A stretch of DNA of 64,000 nt from Variovorax sp. MHTC-1. Lineage in GTDB: Bacteria; Pseudomonadota; Gammaproteobacteria; Burkholderiales; Burkholderiaceae_C. This document shows, in pieces, positions 35,534-43,782 of this stretch. Numbering within the stretch: position 1 is the stretch's first letter; each line of letters starts with the position of its first letter. The notes beneath the pieces are model-generated. The model was given only the letters and a program-made list of their open reading frames with translations. It was not told the origin of the DNA and did no database searches. A program made the translations under genes and the position numbers. The stretch is from contig NZ_RWKI01000021.1 in NCBI RefSeq assembly GCF_003984645.1, forward strand, positions 1-64,000. Direction: 5' to 3'.

Positions 35534-36588
35534 GCGAACTCCTGAGAGGTCATGAGGCGATCGGGGTCGATGCGAACACCGACGCTGTCGCCCGGGCGGA
35601 AAGCGATGTCGCGGCCTACGTCGGCGACGAGCAGCGGTTGTCCCTCCGCGCGTAGCTTGAGTTGTACGCGGTCGCCGAGAAAGGTGCGCTGCTCGACGGT
35701 CGCTGCGCCCCAGCCGGCCTGGGGCGCACCGACTTCCAGGTCTTCGGGTCGGATGAGCAGCGTCGTGTGCGCCTTCCACGCCGGCGGGCAAGTGAAGGCC
35801 GCGCCGCCCAGGTGCAGCACGCCCACGGCGACCGCATCGGGCGCGCGCTGCAGCCGGTTCACGCGGCCGAGGAACTCGGCCACGAAGGGATGCTGCGGCG
35901 CGCGGTAGAGATCCTCGCCGCGCCCGATCTGCACGATGCGGCCGGCGCTCATCACGGCCAGCCGGTCGGCGATCGCCATCGCCTCCTGCTGGTCGTGCGT
36001 GACGTGGATCGCGGTGATGTGCAGCCGCCGCAGCAGCTCGGCCAGTTCGTCGCGCAGCGACTCCTTGAGCTTGGCATCGAGGGCGGCCAGCGGCTCGTCG
36101 AGCAGCAGCACGCGCGGGCGAACGGCCACCGCGCGCGCCAGCGCGACGCGCTGGCGCTGGCCGCCGGAGAGTTCGCTGGGCCGCTTCTTCTCCAGGCCGC
36201 CGAGCCGGGTGAGGTCGACCAACTCGCCGACGAGGCGCCGCTCTTCGGCGGGCGCCACGCCGCGGATGCGCAGGCCATAGCCGATGTTGGCTTCCACCGT
36301 CATCTGCGGGAAGAGGGCGTAGCTCTGGAACACCATGCCGACGCCGCGCTGCTCCACCGGCCGGTCGGTCACGTCCTGGTCGCCGAAGACGATGCGGCTG
36401 CCCTCGTCGGGCGACTCGAGGCCGGCGATCAGGCGAAGCAGCGTGGTCTTGCCGCAGCCCGAGGGGCCGAGCAGCGCCAGCACCTCGCCGGGCTCGACAT
36501 GCAGCGTGGTCGGCAGCAGGCCGCGCGTGCCGTCGGCGTAGGTTTTCGCGCAGCTGGAAATATCGACGGGAATGCGCTCAAGTTCCAT
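35530..36588 (-). CDS. ABC transporter ATP-binding protein (PotA/FbpC/PhnT-like)
   Basis: A 352-residue ATPase. Walker A GPSGCGKT (41-48), signature LSGGQRQR, Walker B VLLLDEPLAALD and the C-terminal TOBE domain (LLIRPEDLEVG...) place it with the CUT1/polyamine/iron/2-aminoethylphosphonate class. It overlaps the upstream permease by 11 bp and the phosphodiesterase by 4 bp, so it belongs to the LacI-headed operon. Confidence 0.92.
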   Translation of the reverse strand: MELERIPVDISSCAKTYADGTRGLLPTTLHVEPGEVLALLGPSGCGKTTLLRLIAGLESPDEGSRIVFGDQDVTDRPVEQRGVGMVFQSYALFPQMTVEANIGYGLRIRGVAPAEERRLVGELVDLTRLGGLEKKRPSELSGGQRQRVALARAVAVRPRVLLLDEPLAALDAKLKESLRDELAELLRRLHITAIHVTHDQQEAMAIADRLAVMSAGRIVQIGRGEDLYRAPQHPFVAEFLGRVNRLQRAPDAVAVGVLHLGGAAFTCPPAWKAHTTLLIRPEDLEVGAPQAGWGAATVEQRTFLGDRVQLKLRAEGQPLLVADVGRDIAFRPGDSVGVRIDPDRLMTSQEFA

Positions 36589-37375
36589 AGCGTTTTTGCA
36601 CTTGATGGGCCAGGTACTGCAGGCCCCACAGCACCGGAAGGATGACGATGAAGAAGACCAGCGTGTAGGCCGAGCCGATCTCCAGCCGCATCGACGCATA
36701 GCTGTCGGCCAGGCCCACGGGCAGGGTGCGGGTCAGCGGCGTATGCAGCATCCAGGTGAGGTTGAACTCGCCGACCGACAGCGTGAACACCATCAGGCTG
36801 CCGGCCACGATGGCCGGAAACACCGCGGGCACCAGCACGCCGAGGAAGCGCTGCCTGAAGTTCGCGCCCAGCGAGCGCGCGGCTTCTTCGAGCGCCCGCA
36901 GCTCTTCGCGCTGGAAGGCCGAGGACACGGTGCGCACCATGAAGGGCAGCGTGAACACGATGTGGCCGACCAGGATGAAGGCGAAGCTCTGGCGGAAGGC
37001 GGTGAGCTGGCCGTAGGCCAGGATCAGTGCGAGCGCGGTGGCGAGCCCGGGCACCGCCACCGGCAGCGTGATCAGTTCCTCGAAGGCGCGTGCGGCGCGC
37101 GTGCGGCTGCGCGCCAGCGCATAGGCACAGGGCACGCCCAAAAGCAGCGTGCCGATCACGCAGCCCAGGGCCAGCGCGATCGACCAGCCGACGGTGTTGC
37201 CGTAGACCTCCCAGACTTCACCGAGCCAGCGCAATGTCAGCCCGCTCTCGAGGCCGGCGCTGTAGTTGTTGACCAGCCCGGCCATGATCGACAGCAGCAT
37301 CGGCGCGATCATGAAGAGGCTCACGAGCATGGTGACGGTCAGCAGGAAGGGAGCGGGTGTCGTGGTGGTTCGCAT
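36578..37375 (-). CDS. ABC transporter permease (second)
   Basis: A 265-residue inner-membrane permease with six helices and an EAA loop (ALEEAARSLGANFRQRFLGVLVP, around residues 160-182). It is of the PotC/PhnV type that pairs with a second permease and a TOBE-type ATPase. The start at MRTTTTPAP lies 7 bp after the upstream permease stop. Its end overlaps the ATPase start by 11 bp. Confidence 0.9.
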   Translation of the reverse strand: MRTTTTPAPFLLTVTMLVSLFMIAPMLLSIMAGLVNNYSAGLESGLTLRWLGEVWEVYGNTVGWSIALALGCVIGTLLLGVPCAYALARSRTRAARAFEELITLPVAVPGLATALALILAYGQLTAFRQSFAFILVGHIVFTLPFMVRTVSSAFQREELRALEEAARSLGANFRQRFLGVLVPAVFPAIVAGSLMVFTLSVGEFNLTWMLHTPLTRTLPVGLADSYASMRLEIGSAYTLVFFIVILPVLWGLQYLAHQVQKRYGT

Positions 37376-37382
37376 CGCGTGC

Positions 37383-38189
37383 CTAGCGTGTGGGGTCGGC
37401 GCCGAAATGCCGGGCCGCGAAGAGCACGGCCCAGGTCACCAGGCCCAGCGCGATCGAGAGCGAAGCCGCGAGCGCGAAGTTGGCGTAGTTGGTGAACTCG
37501 TTGTAGATCGTGATCGGGATCACCTCGAACTTGCTCGCCAGCGTGAAGGCAGTGCCGAAGGCGCCCATCGAGGTGGCGAAGAGGATCGCGCCGCAGGCCA
37601 GCGTGGTCGGTGCGAGCTCCGGCAGCCAGACGTCGCGCACCACGCGCAGCCGCGAAGCGCCGAGCGAGCGCGCGGCTTCCTCCAGCTGCAGGTTCATCGC
37701 CTCGGCCGCCGCCGCGTAGGTGGCGATGGCGCGCGGCAGCGAGAAGTAGAGATATGCGAGGAAGAGACCGAGCAGGCCGTAGGCGAAGGTGATGCGCTCC
37801 AGGCCGAAGGCCGCGCCCAGGTCGGCGACCAGCCCTTGCCGGCCGCCGAGCAGGATCACGAAGAAACCGATGATCACGCCCGGAAAGGACAGGGGCAGCG
37901 TCAGCAGCGACAGCAGCAGGCGCCGGCCCGGAAAGGCGCGGCGCGCCAGGTAGATGCCAACCGCGCTGCCCAGCACCAGCGTCGCGACGGTCACCGCCAG
38001 CGACAGCGCGACCGTGTTGAGCATGCTCGCCAGATAGCGGCTGTCGGTGAGCACGGCGAAGTAGGTCTCCCAGCCCTTGGCCGCCGGCAGCGCGATCAGG
38101 CGCGCCACCGGCAGCAGCCAGAAGGCGAGGAAGAACACCGCCGCCGGCGCCAGACAGGCCGGCAGCAGCCAACGCTGGTTCGTTGTCAG
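37383..38189 (-). CDS. ABC transporter permease (first), probable CTG start
   Basis: A 268-residue permease with six helices; the EAA loop reads LEEAARSLGASRLRVVRDVWLPEL. The coding frame begins immediately after the binding-protein gene. No ATG, GTG or TTG is available before the first helix. The best start is CTG at 38189 (CTG ACA ACG), which overlaps the binding-protein stop as CTGA and has AAGGAAG just upstream. The next in-frame ATG would remove the first helix. Pairs with the following permease. Confidence 0.85.
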   Translation of the reverse strand: MTTNQRWLLPACLAPAAVFFLAFWLLPVARLIALPAAKGWETYFAVLTDSRYLASMLNTVALSLAVTVATLVLGSAVGIYLARRAFPGRRLLLSLLTLPLSFPGVIIGFFVILLGGRQGLVADLGAAFGLERITFAYGLLGLFLAYLYFSLPRAIATYAAAAEAMNLQLEEAARSLGASRLRVVRDVWLPELAPTTLACGAILFATSMGAFGTAFTLASKFEVIPITIYNEFTNYANFALAASLSIALGLVTWAVLFAARHFGADPTR

Positions 38190-39196
38190 CGCACTTCCTT
38201 CAGGTAGCGATCCGAGAACGCGCGCTGCGCCTGCGCCATGCGGCCGTAGTCGACCGCTTTGGCGCGCGCGTATTCGGCCGCCGGCAGGAACTGCGCCTCC
38301 ACTTCCTTCGGCATCGCGCCGGCGCGCACCGGCCGCAGGTAGGCCTTGGCCCAGAGCGCCTGGCCTTCGTCGGAGAGCACGAAATCCAGCACCTTCTTGC
38401 CCTCGGCCGCATGCGGCGCGTTGGCGACCAGGCTCATCACGTAGGGCACGACCACCGTGCCTTCGCTCGGGATGACGAAGGCGACGTTGGCCTTGTCCTT
38501 GTACTTGGCGCGGTAGGCGTTGAAGTCGTAGTCGAGCAGGATCGCAATCTCGCCCGACAGCACGCGCGCATACGAAGTCTGCTTGGGCACGATGGGCTCG
38601 TTCTTCTGCAGCGCCTTGAAGTAGTCCATGGCCGGCGTGAAGTTGTCGAGCGTGCCGCCGCGCGCCTGGTTGACCGCCACGGCGCCCACATAGCCGACGA
38701 AGGCCGAGGCCGGATCGAGGTAGCCGATCAGGCCCTTGTATTCGGGCTTCAGCAGGTCGGCCCAGGACTTGGGCACCGGCTTGCCGCGCAGCGCGTCGAC
38801 GTTGACCATGAAGCCGAGCGTGCCGGAATGAATGGTGAACCAATGGCCTTCGGGGTCCTTGAGGCCGTCGGGAATGTCTTTCCACGCGGCCGGCTTGTAG
38901 GGCTGGACCACGCCGTCCTTCTGCGCCTGGATCGCGAAGGTCACGCCGAGGTAGGTGACGTCGGCGACGGGGCTGGCCTTCTCGGCGACGAGCTGCGCCA
39001 GCGATTGGCCGGAATTCTTGTTGTCCGGCGGCACCGTGATGCCGGTCTTGGCCTTGATGGCGCGCAGCTGCGTGCCCCAGTCGGCCCATTCGGTCGGGCA
39101 GTTGTAGCAGATGGCGGTCTGCGCCATGGCCGAGCCGGCGGCGAGGCCGAAGGCCAGCAGGGCGGCGCGGGCGATGCGATGGAGAGGCAGTGACAT
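38186..39196 (-). CDS. ABC transporter substrate-binding protein (2-aminoethylphosphonate/iron-type family)
   Basis: A 336-residue periplasmic protein of the SBP_bac_1/6 cluster. The signal peptide is about residues 1-25 (ending AMAQ). Two cysteines close to the mature N-terminus (AICYNCPTEW) might form a disulfide. Residues 190-260 hold the hinge and the IPSEGTVVVPYV loop typical of phosphonate/polyamine-like receptors. It is second in the LacI operon. With a GpdQ-like phosphodiesterase in the same operon, a glycerophosphodiester or similar anion is the most likely ligand (inference). Confidence 0.87.
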   Translation of the reverse strand: MSLPLHRIARAALLAFGLAAGSAMAQTAICYNCPTEWADWGTQLRAIKAKTGITVPPDNKNSGQSLAQLVAEKASPVADVTYLGVTFAIQAQKDGVVQPYKPAAWKDIPDGLKDPEGHWFTIHSGTLGFMVNVDALRGKPVPKSWADLLKPEYKGLIGYLDPASAFVGYVGAVAVNQARGGTLDNFTPAMDYFKALQKNEPIVPKQTSYARVLSGEIAILLDYDFNAYRAKYKDKANVAFVIPSEGTVVVPYVMSLVANAPHAAEGKKVLDFVLSDEGQALWAKAYLRPVRAGAMPKEVEAQFLPAAEYARAKAVDYGRMAQAQRAFSDRYLKEVR

Positions 39197-39228
39197 GGGA
39201 GTTCCTTGGTTGAGGAGTGGAGGGCGGT

Positions 39229-40224
39229 TCAGGAAACTGGTGCGCAGGATTCGCCGGTGCGAAGCGCGTGGGGCAGCACGAGGCTCGCGTCGGCGTTCGG
39301 GACGGTGCCGCCGGCCAGCGCCTGCACCAGCAGCTCGACGCTGTGCCGGCCGATGTCGCCGTTCGGCTGGGTCACGGTGCTGAGCGCCGGCGTCAGGTCC
39401 TCGCCGAGCGCGATGCCGTCGAAGCCGATCACGCTCAGGTCGCGCGGCACCTGGAGCCCGCTCAGATGGGCGGCGCGGATGCTGCGGATGGCCAGCAGGT
39501 CGTTGGAGCAGACGAGGGCGGTCGGTCGCGGCGCGGTTACTAGAAAGCGCCTTAGTTCGTCGACCGCGGTTTCGATGAAGGGCACTTCGACCAGCGCGGG
39601 CGGCTCGAGCCCGGCGGCTGCCATGCCCTGGAGGAAGCCGCGCCAGCGTTGCTGTGCGCGGTCCGATGCGGCCAGCGTGCCGCTGACCATCGCGATGCGG
39701 CGGTGCCCGAGCTCGACCAGGCGTGCGACGGCGCCCCCTACTGCGCCCTCGTTGTCGACCGAGACGCAGGGGTGCTCGGGATGGCGGTTGTAGACCAGCA
39801 CATAGGGAAGGCCGGCGCCGCGCAGCCGCTCGAGCGCCGCCGAAGTGGCCGGATTGGAGACCACCAGGATCAGACCGTCGACATTGCCGGCCATGAGCAG
39901 ATTGACCGCGCGCTGTTCCTCGTCGAGCTGGTAGCCGGTGGTGACAGGAATGATCGCGTAGCCGCCCGCGGCGGCGGCCCGGGCGATGCCCTGCAGGCAC
40001 TCGGCGAACACCGGGTTCAGCAGCGTGGGCAGCACCACGCCGAGCACGCGGCTGCGCTGGGTGCGCAGCGTTCGGGCGCTCGAATTGGGCAGGTAGCCGA
40101 GCTCGCCGGCGACGCGTTCGACATGCTCGCGCGTGGCCGGCGTCACCTTGTCCGGAAAGTTGAAGACGCGCGAGACCGTGGCCACGGAGACCCCGGCTCT
40201 TTCGGCAACGGACTGGATGCTCAT
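39229..40224 (-). CDS. LacI family transcriptional regulator
   Basis: A 331-residue LacI/GalR repressor. The N-terminal helix-turn-helix (SVAERAGVSVATVSRVFN, residues 5-22) and hinge (SARTLRTQRSRVLGVV) are followed by a sugar-binding-protein-like effector domain. It heads the operon of binding protein, permeases, ATPase, phosphodiesterase and Na/Pi protein, 32 bp before the binding-protein gene. A 16-bp perfect palindrome 15 bp upstream of its ATG is the likely operator, so the operon should be autoregulated. The inducer is probably the imported compound or its product. Confidence 0.93.
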   Translation of the reverse strand: MSIQSVAERAGVSVATVSRVFNFPDKVTPATREHVERVAGELGYLPNSSARTLRTQRSRVLGVVLPTLLNPVFAECLQGIARAAAAGGYAIIPVTTGYQLDEEQRAVNLLMAGNVDGLILVVSNPATSAALERLRGAGLPYVLVYNRHPEHPCVSVDNEGAVGGAVARLVELGHRRIAMVSGTLAASDRAQQRWRGFLQGMAAAGLEPPALVEVPFIETAVDELRRFLVTAPRPTALVCSNDLLAIRSIRAAHLSGLQVPRDLSVIGFDGIALGEDLTPALSTVTQPNGDIGRHSVELLVQALAGGTVPNADASLVLPHALRTGESCAPVS

Positions 40225-40230
40225 GTAACG

Positions 40231-40262
40231 GCGCTGCTATGTAATCGATTACATTGCAGCGC
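40231..40262. promoter_or_regulatory. LacI-type operator in an extended palindrome
   Basis: The core ATGTAATCGATTACAT (40239-40254) is a perfect palindrome with the central CG of LacI-family sites. It is extended by GCGCTGC / GCAGCGC arms to 32 bp with only one unmatched pair. It lies 7-38 bp upstream of the lacI-type start. TGTAAT inside it could serve as -10 element, so binding would block transcription. Confidence 0.8.
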
Positions 40263-40329
40263 CGCAGTGTGACCCTGTCGTGACAAGGGGTGGCCAAGGA
40301 CAAACCCTTGGCAGCTCAGGAAACGAGGT

Positions 40330-40830
40330 TCAGCGCGCTTTGCGCACCCGCCGCAGCTCGTCGAGGATCAAACAGATCGCCCCGATCGTGATCGCGCTGT
40401 CCGCCACGTTGAAGGCCGGGAAGTGCCGGCCCGCAAGATGGAAGTCGAGGAAGTCGACCACGTAGCCGTGCATCAGGCGATCGATCACGTTGCCGATCGC
40501 CCCGCCGAGGATCGCGGCCATGGCGAAGGAGAACAGCTTCTGTCCGGGATGCGACTTGAGCATCCAGACGATGAAGATGGCGGCAGCCACGCCGACGGCC
40601 GTGAAGAACCAGCGCTGCCAGCCTGCCGCATCCGCGAGGAAGGAGAAGGCGGCGCCGGTGTTGTGGGCGCGCACGATGTTGAAGAAGCTCGTGATGTAGG
40701 TGGCGTCGCCGAGCTTGTAGGAGCCGAGGATCAGCGTCTTGGTGAACTGGTCGAGGATCAGGATCACCAGCGCCAGGCCGAGCCAGGGCCAGATGCCGGC
40801 GCGCGGCGCGGCAAGGGAACGGGTGGCCAT
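40330..40830 (-). CDS. lspA: Lipoprotein signal peptidase (signal peptidase II)
   Basis: A 166-residue inner-membrane aspartyl protease with four helices. The catalytic aspartates are D117 (GNVIDRL) and D144 (NVADSAI), and the family motif FNIVRAHNTGAAFSFL is present. It removes signal peptides from diacylated prolipoproteins. The start overlaps the ileS stop by 4 bp (ATGA), the conserved ileS-lspA order of proteobacteria. A small stem (40294-40299 with 40306-40311) lies just after its stop. Confidence 0.96.
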   Translation of the reverse strand: MATRSLAAPRAGIWPWLGLALVILILDQFTKTLILGSYKLGDATYITSFFNIVRAHNTGAAFSFLADAAGWQRWFFTAVGVAAAIFIVWMLKSHPGQKLFSFAMAAILGGAIGNVIDRLMHGYVVDFLDFHLAGRHFPAFNVADSAITIGAICLILDELRRVRKAR

Positions 40831-43667
40831 CAGGCGATGCTCCTTGCTTCGCCGGCACCGTAGAGATTGCTGGTGCAGCGGCCGCAGATGGCCGGATGGG
40901 CCGGGTCGTGGCCGACGTCCTCGCGCCAGTGCCAGCAGCGTTCGCACTTGACGGCGGAACTCGCCGTCACCTGTGCCGACAGAGTGTCGCCGGCCGCCAG
41001 CTCGACGGCGGAGGTGATGAAGACGAACTTGAGGTCCTCGCCGAGCGAGGCCAGGAGTGCATGGTCCTCGGCCGGCGCGACAAGCTTCACGTTGGCCTGC
41101 AGCGAGGAGCCCACCTGGCCGGCCGCACGCACGGTTTCGATCTCCTTGTTGACGCTGTCGCGGATCTCGCGGATGCGGCTCCACTTGGCGAGCAGCGCCT
41201 CGTCGGGCGTGCCGAGGTCGCTGAAGACCTGGGTGAAGATCGACTCGCCGTTGCCGCAGAACTTCCACGCCTCTTCGGCGGTGAAGCTCAGGAAGGGCGC
41301 CATCCAGCGCAGCATCGCCTGGGTGATGTGCCACAACACCGTCTGCGCGCTGCGGCGTGCCGGCGAATGAGGCGCGGTCGTGTAGAGGCGGTCCTTCAGC
41401 ACGTCGAGGTAGAAGGCACCCAGGTCTTCCGAGCAATACACCTGCAGCTTGGCCACCACTGGGTGGAACTCGTAGACCTTGTAGTGCGCGAGCACCTCGG
41501 CCTGGAACTGCGCCGCGCGGCTCAAGGCATAGCGGTCGATCTCGAGCAGTTCATCGATCGGCACCGTGTCCTTCGCGATGTCGAAGTCGCTGGTGTTGGC
41601 GAGCAGGAAGCGCAGCGTGTTGCGGATGCGCCGATAGGCGTCGACCACGCGCGCGAGGATCTTGTCGTCGCCCGCGATGTCGCCCGAATAGTCGCTGGCC
41701 GCGACCCAGAGCCGGATGATCTCGGCGCCGAGCTTCTTGTTGACTTCCTGCGGATCGAGGCCGTTGCCGAGCGACTTGCTCATCTTGCGGCCCTGGCTGT
41801 CGATGGTGAAGCCGTGCGTGAGCAGGCCCTTGTACGGCGCGCGGCCTTCGAGCGCACAGGCGATCAAGAGCGACGAGTGGAACCAGCCGCGATGCTGGTC
41901 ATGGCCTTCGAGGTAGAGGTCGGCCTCCGGGCCGGTCTCGTGATGGACGTTCGGATGCGTGCCGCGCAGCACGTGGAAGAAGGTCGAGCCAGAGTCGAAC
42001 CAGACCTCCAGGATGTCGGTGCTCTTGGTGTAGTGGGCCGCATCGGCCGCGCCGAGGATCTCTTCGGTCGTCACGCGGCTCCAGGCCTCGATGCCGCCTT
42101 CTTCGACGATGTCGGCCGCTTGGTCGAGGATCTCCATCGTGCGCGGATGCAACTCGCCCGAATCCTTGTGCAGGAAGAAGGGGATCGGCACGCCCCAGCT
42201 GCGCTGGCGGCTGATGCACCAGTCGGGCCGGTTGGCGATCATGTCGTGCAGGCGGGCCTTGCCGTTCTCGGGGTAGAAGCTGGTCTCCTCGATTGCTTCC
42301 AGCGCGGTCTGGCGCAGGGTCTTCGGCGCCTTGTCCTTGGTGAACACGCCTTCGCCCTCGTCCATGCGGATGAACCACTGCGCGGCGGCGCGATAGATCA
42401 CCGGCGTCTTGTGGCGCCAGCAGTGCGGATAGCTGTGGGTGATGGCTTCGGTCGTGAGAAGACGGTTGGCATCGCGCAGCGTCTGGATGATGTGCGGCAC
42501 GGCCTTCCAGATGTTCTGGCCGCCGAAGAGCGGGAAGTCGGGCGCGTACGAGCCGTTGCCCTGCACCGGGTTCAGGATGTCGTCGTAGGCGACGCCGTGC
42601 GCGATGCAGGAGTTGAAGTCGTCCACGCCGTAGGCGGGCGACGAGTGGACCAGGCCGGTGCCGTCGTCGGCCGTGGCATAGTCGGCCAGGTAGACCGGCG
42701 ACAGGCGGCGGTAGCCGGCATCGACGTCGTACAGCGGATGCTCGAACTCGAGGCCGCCGAGCTTCTCGCCCTTGACGGTGGCCAGCACCTTGCCGTCGAG
42801 CGCATAGCGGGTCATGCACATCTCGACCAGCGAGGCGGCCAGCACCAGCAGCCCGCGCTCGGTGTCGACCAGCGCGTAGTCGAGCTCGGGATTCAGGTTG
42901 AGCGCCTGGTTGGCCGGGATGGTCCAGGCGGTGGTGGTCCAGATCACCGCGAAGGCGTCCTTGGCGAGCGCGGGCAGGCCGAAGGCGGCCGCGAGCTTGG
43001 CCGGCTCATGCGCCTTGAAGGCGACGTCGAGCGTCTGGCTCTTCTTGTCGGCGTACTCGATCTCGAACTCCGCCAGCGAGGAGCCGCAGTCGAAGCACCA
43101 GTAGACCGGCTTGAGCCCGCGGTAGACGAAGCCGCGCTCGATCACGCGCTTGAAGGCGCGCAACTCGCCGGCCTCGTTGGCGAAGTCCATGGTCTTGTAG
43201 GGATGGCCCCATTCGCCCAGCACGCCCAGGCGCTGGAAATCGCCCATCTGCTGCGCGATCTGCTCGGTGGCGTAGGCGCGGCTCTTGGCCTGCATCTCGT
43301 CGCGGCTGAGGTTGCGGCCGTACTTCTTTTCGATCGCGTTCTCGATCGGCAGGCCGTGGCAGTCCCAGCCCGGCACGTAGAGCGCGTCGTAGCCCTCGAG
43401 CTGGCGCGCCTTGGTGATCATGTCCTTCAGGATCTTGTTGACCGCGTGGCCCATGTGGATCTGGCCGTTCGCGTACGGCGGGCCGTCGTGCAGGATGAAC
43501 TTGGGCGCGCCGTGGCGCGCGTCGCGCAGGCGGTGGTAGCGGCCTTCGTCGTTCCACTCCTTCACCCAGCCCGGTTCGCGCTTGGGCAGGTCGCCGCGCA
43601 TCGGGAAGGGAGTGTCGGGCAGGTTCAGCGTGGCGCGGTAGTCGGTGGAGGGTGCAACGTCAGACAT
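40830..43667 (-). CDS. ileS: Isoleucyl-tRNA synthetase
   Basis: A 945-residue class I synthetase of normal length for the bacterial type. The HIGH motif is HMGH at residues 71-74 and KMSKS is at 628-632. A CP1 editing domain lies between them, and the C-terminal zinc finger (CERCWHW...CGRC) is complete. It charges tRNA-Ile and edits valine. Upstream lies ribF, separated by a 115-bp gap with a palindromic repeat. Downstream it is coupled to lspA. Confidence 0.97.
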   Translation of the reverse strand: MSDVAPSTDYRATLNLPDTPFPMRGDLPKREPGWVKEWNDEGRYHRLRDARHGAPKFILHDGPPYANGQIHMGHAVNKILKDMITKARQLEGYDALYVPGWDCHGLPIENAIEKKYGRNLSRDEMQAKSRAYATEQIAQQMGDFQRLGVLGEWGHPYKTMDFANEAGELRAFKRVIERGFVYRGLKPVYWCFDCGSSLAEFEIEYADKKSQTLDVAFKAHEPAKLAAAFGLPALAKDAFAVIWTTTAWTIPANQALNLNPELDYALVDTERGLLVLAASLVEMCMTRYALDGKVLATVKGEKLGGLEFEHPLYDVDAGYRRLSPVYLADYATADDGTGLVHSSPAYGVDDFNSCIAHGVAYDDILNPVQGNGSYAPDFPLFGGQNIWKAVPHIIQTLRDANRLLTTEAITHSYPHCWRHKTPVIYRAAAQWFIRMDEGEGVFTKDKAPKTLRQTALEAIEETSFYPENGKARLHDMIANRPDWCISRQRSWGVPIPFFLHKDSGELHPRTMEILDQAADIVEEGGIEAWSRVTTEEILGAADAAHYTKSTDILEVWFDSGSTFFHVLRGTHPNVHHETGPEADLYLEGHDQHRGWFHSSLLIACALEGRAPYKGLLTHGFTIDSQGRKMSKSLGNGLDPQEVNKKLGAEIIRLWVAASDYSGDIAGDDKILARVVDAYRRIRNTLRFLLANTSDFDIAKDTVPIDELLEIDRYALSRAAQFQAEVLAHYKVYEFHPVVAKLQVYCSEDLGAFYLDVLKDRLYTTAPHSPARRSAQTVLWHITQAMLRWMAPFLSFTAEEAWKFCGNGESIFTQVFSDLGTPDEALLAKWSRIREIRDSVNKEIETVRAAGQVGSSLQANVKLVAPAEDHALLASLGEDLKFVFITSAVELAAGDTLSAQVTASSAVKCERCWHWREDVGHDPAHPAICGRCTSNLYGAGEARSIA

Positions 43668-43685
43668 GATGGAGTTCGAAACAGG

Positions 43686-43760
43686 GCTTCGACAGGCTCA
43701 GCCCGAACGGTTAGGCGTCGGCGCGAATAAAAAGCCGTTCGCCCTGAGCTTGTCGAAGGG
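43686..43760. repeat. REP-like inverted repeat between ribF and ileS
   Basis: Arms CTTCGACAGGCTCAGCCCGAACGG (split here as CTTCGACAGGCTCAG and CCCGAACGG; 43687-43710) and CCGTTCGCCCTGAGC plus TTGTCGAAGG (43735-43759) are inverted copies of a short extragenic sequence widespread in beta- and gammaproteobacteria. They are separated by 24 bases. A role in mRNA end protection or as a mobile REP element is possible. Confidence 0.7.
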
Positions 43761-43782
43761 CGGCAGCACGGTGCGTGCAGGG

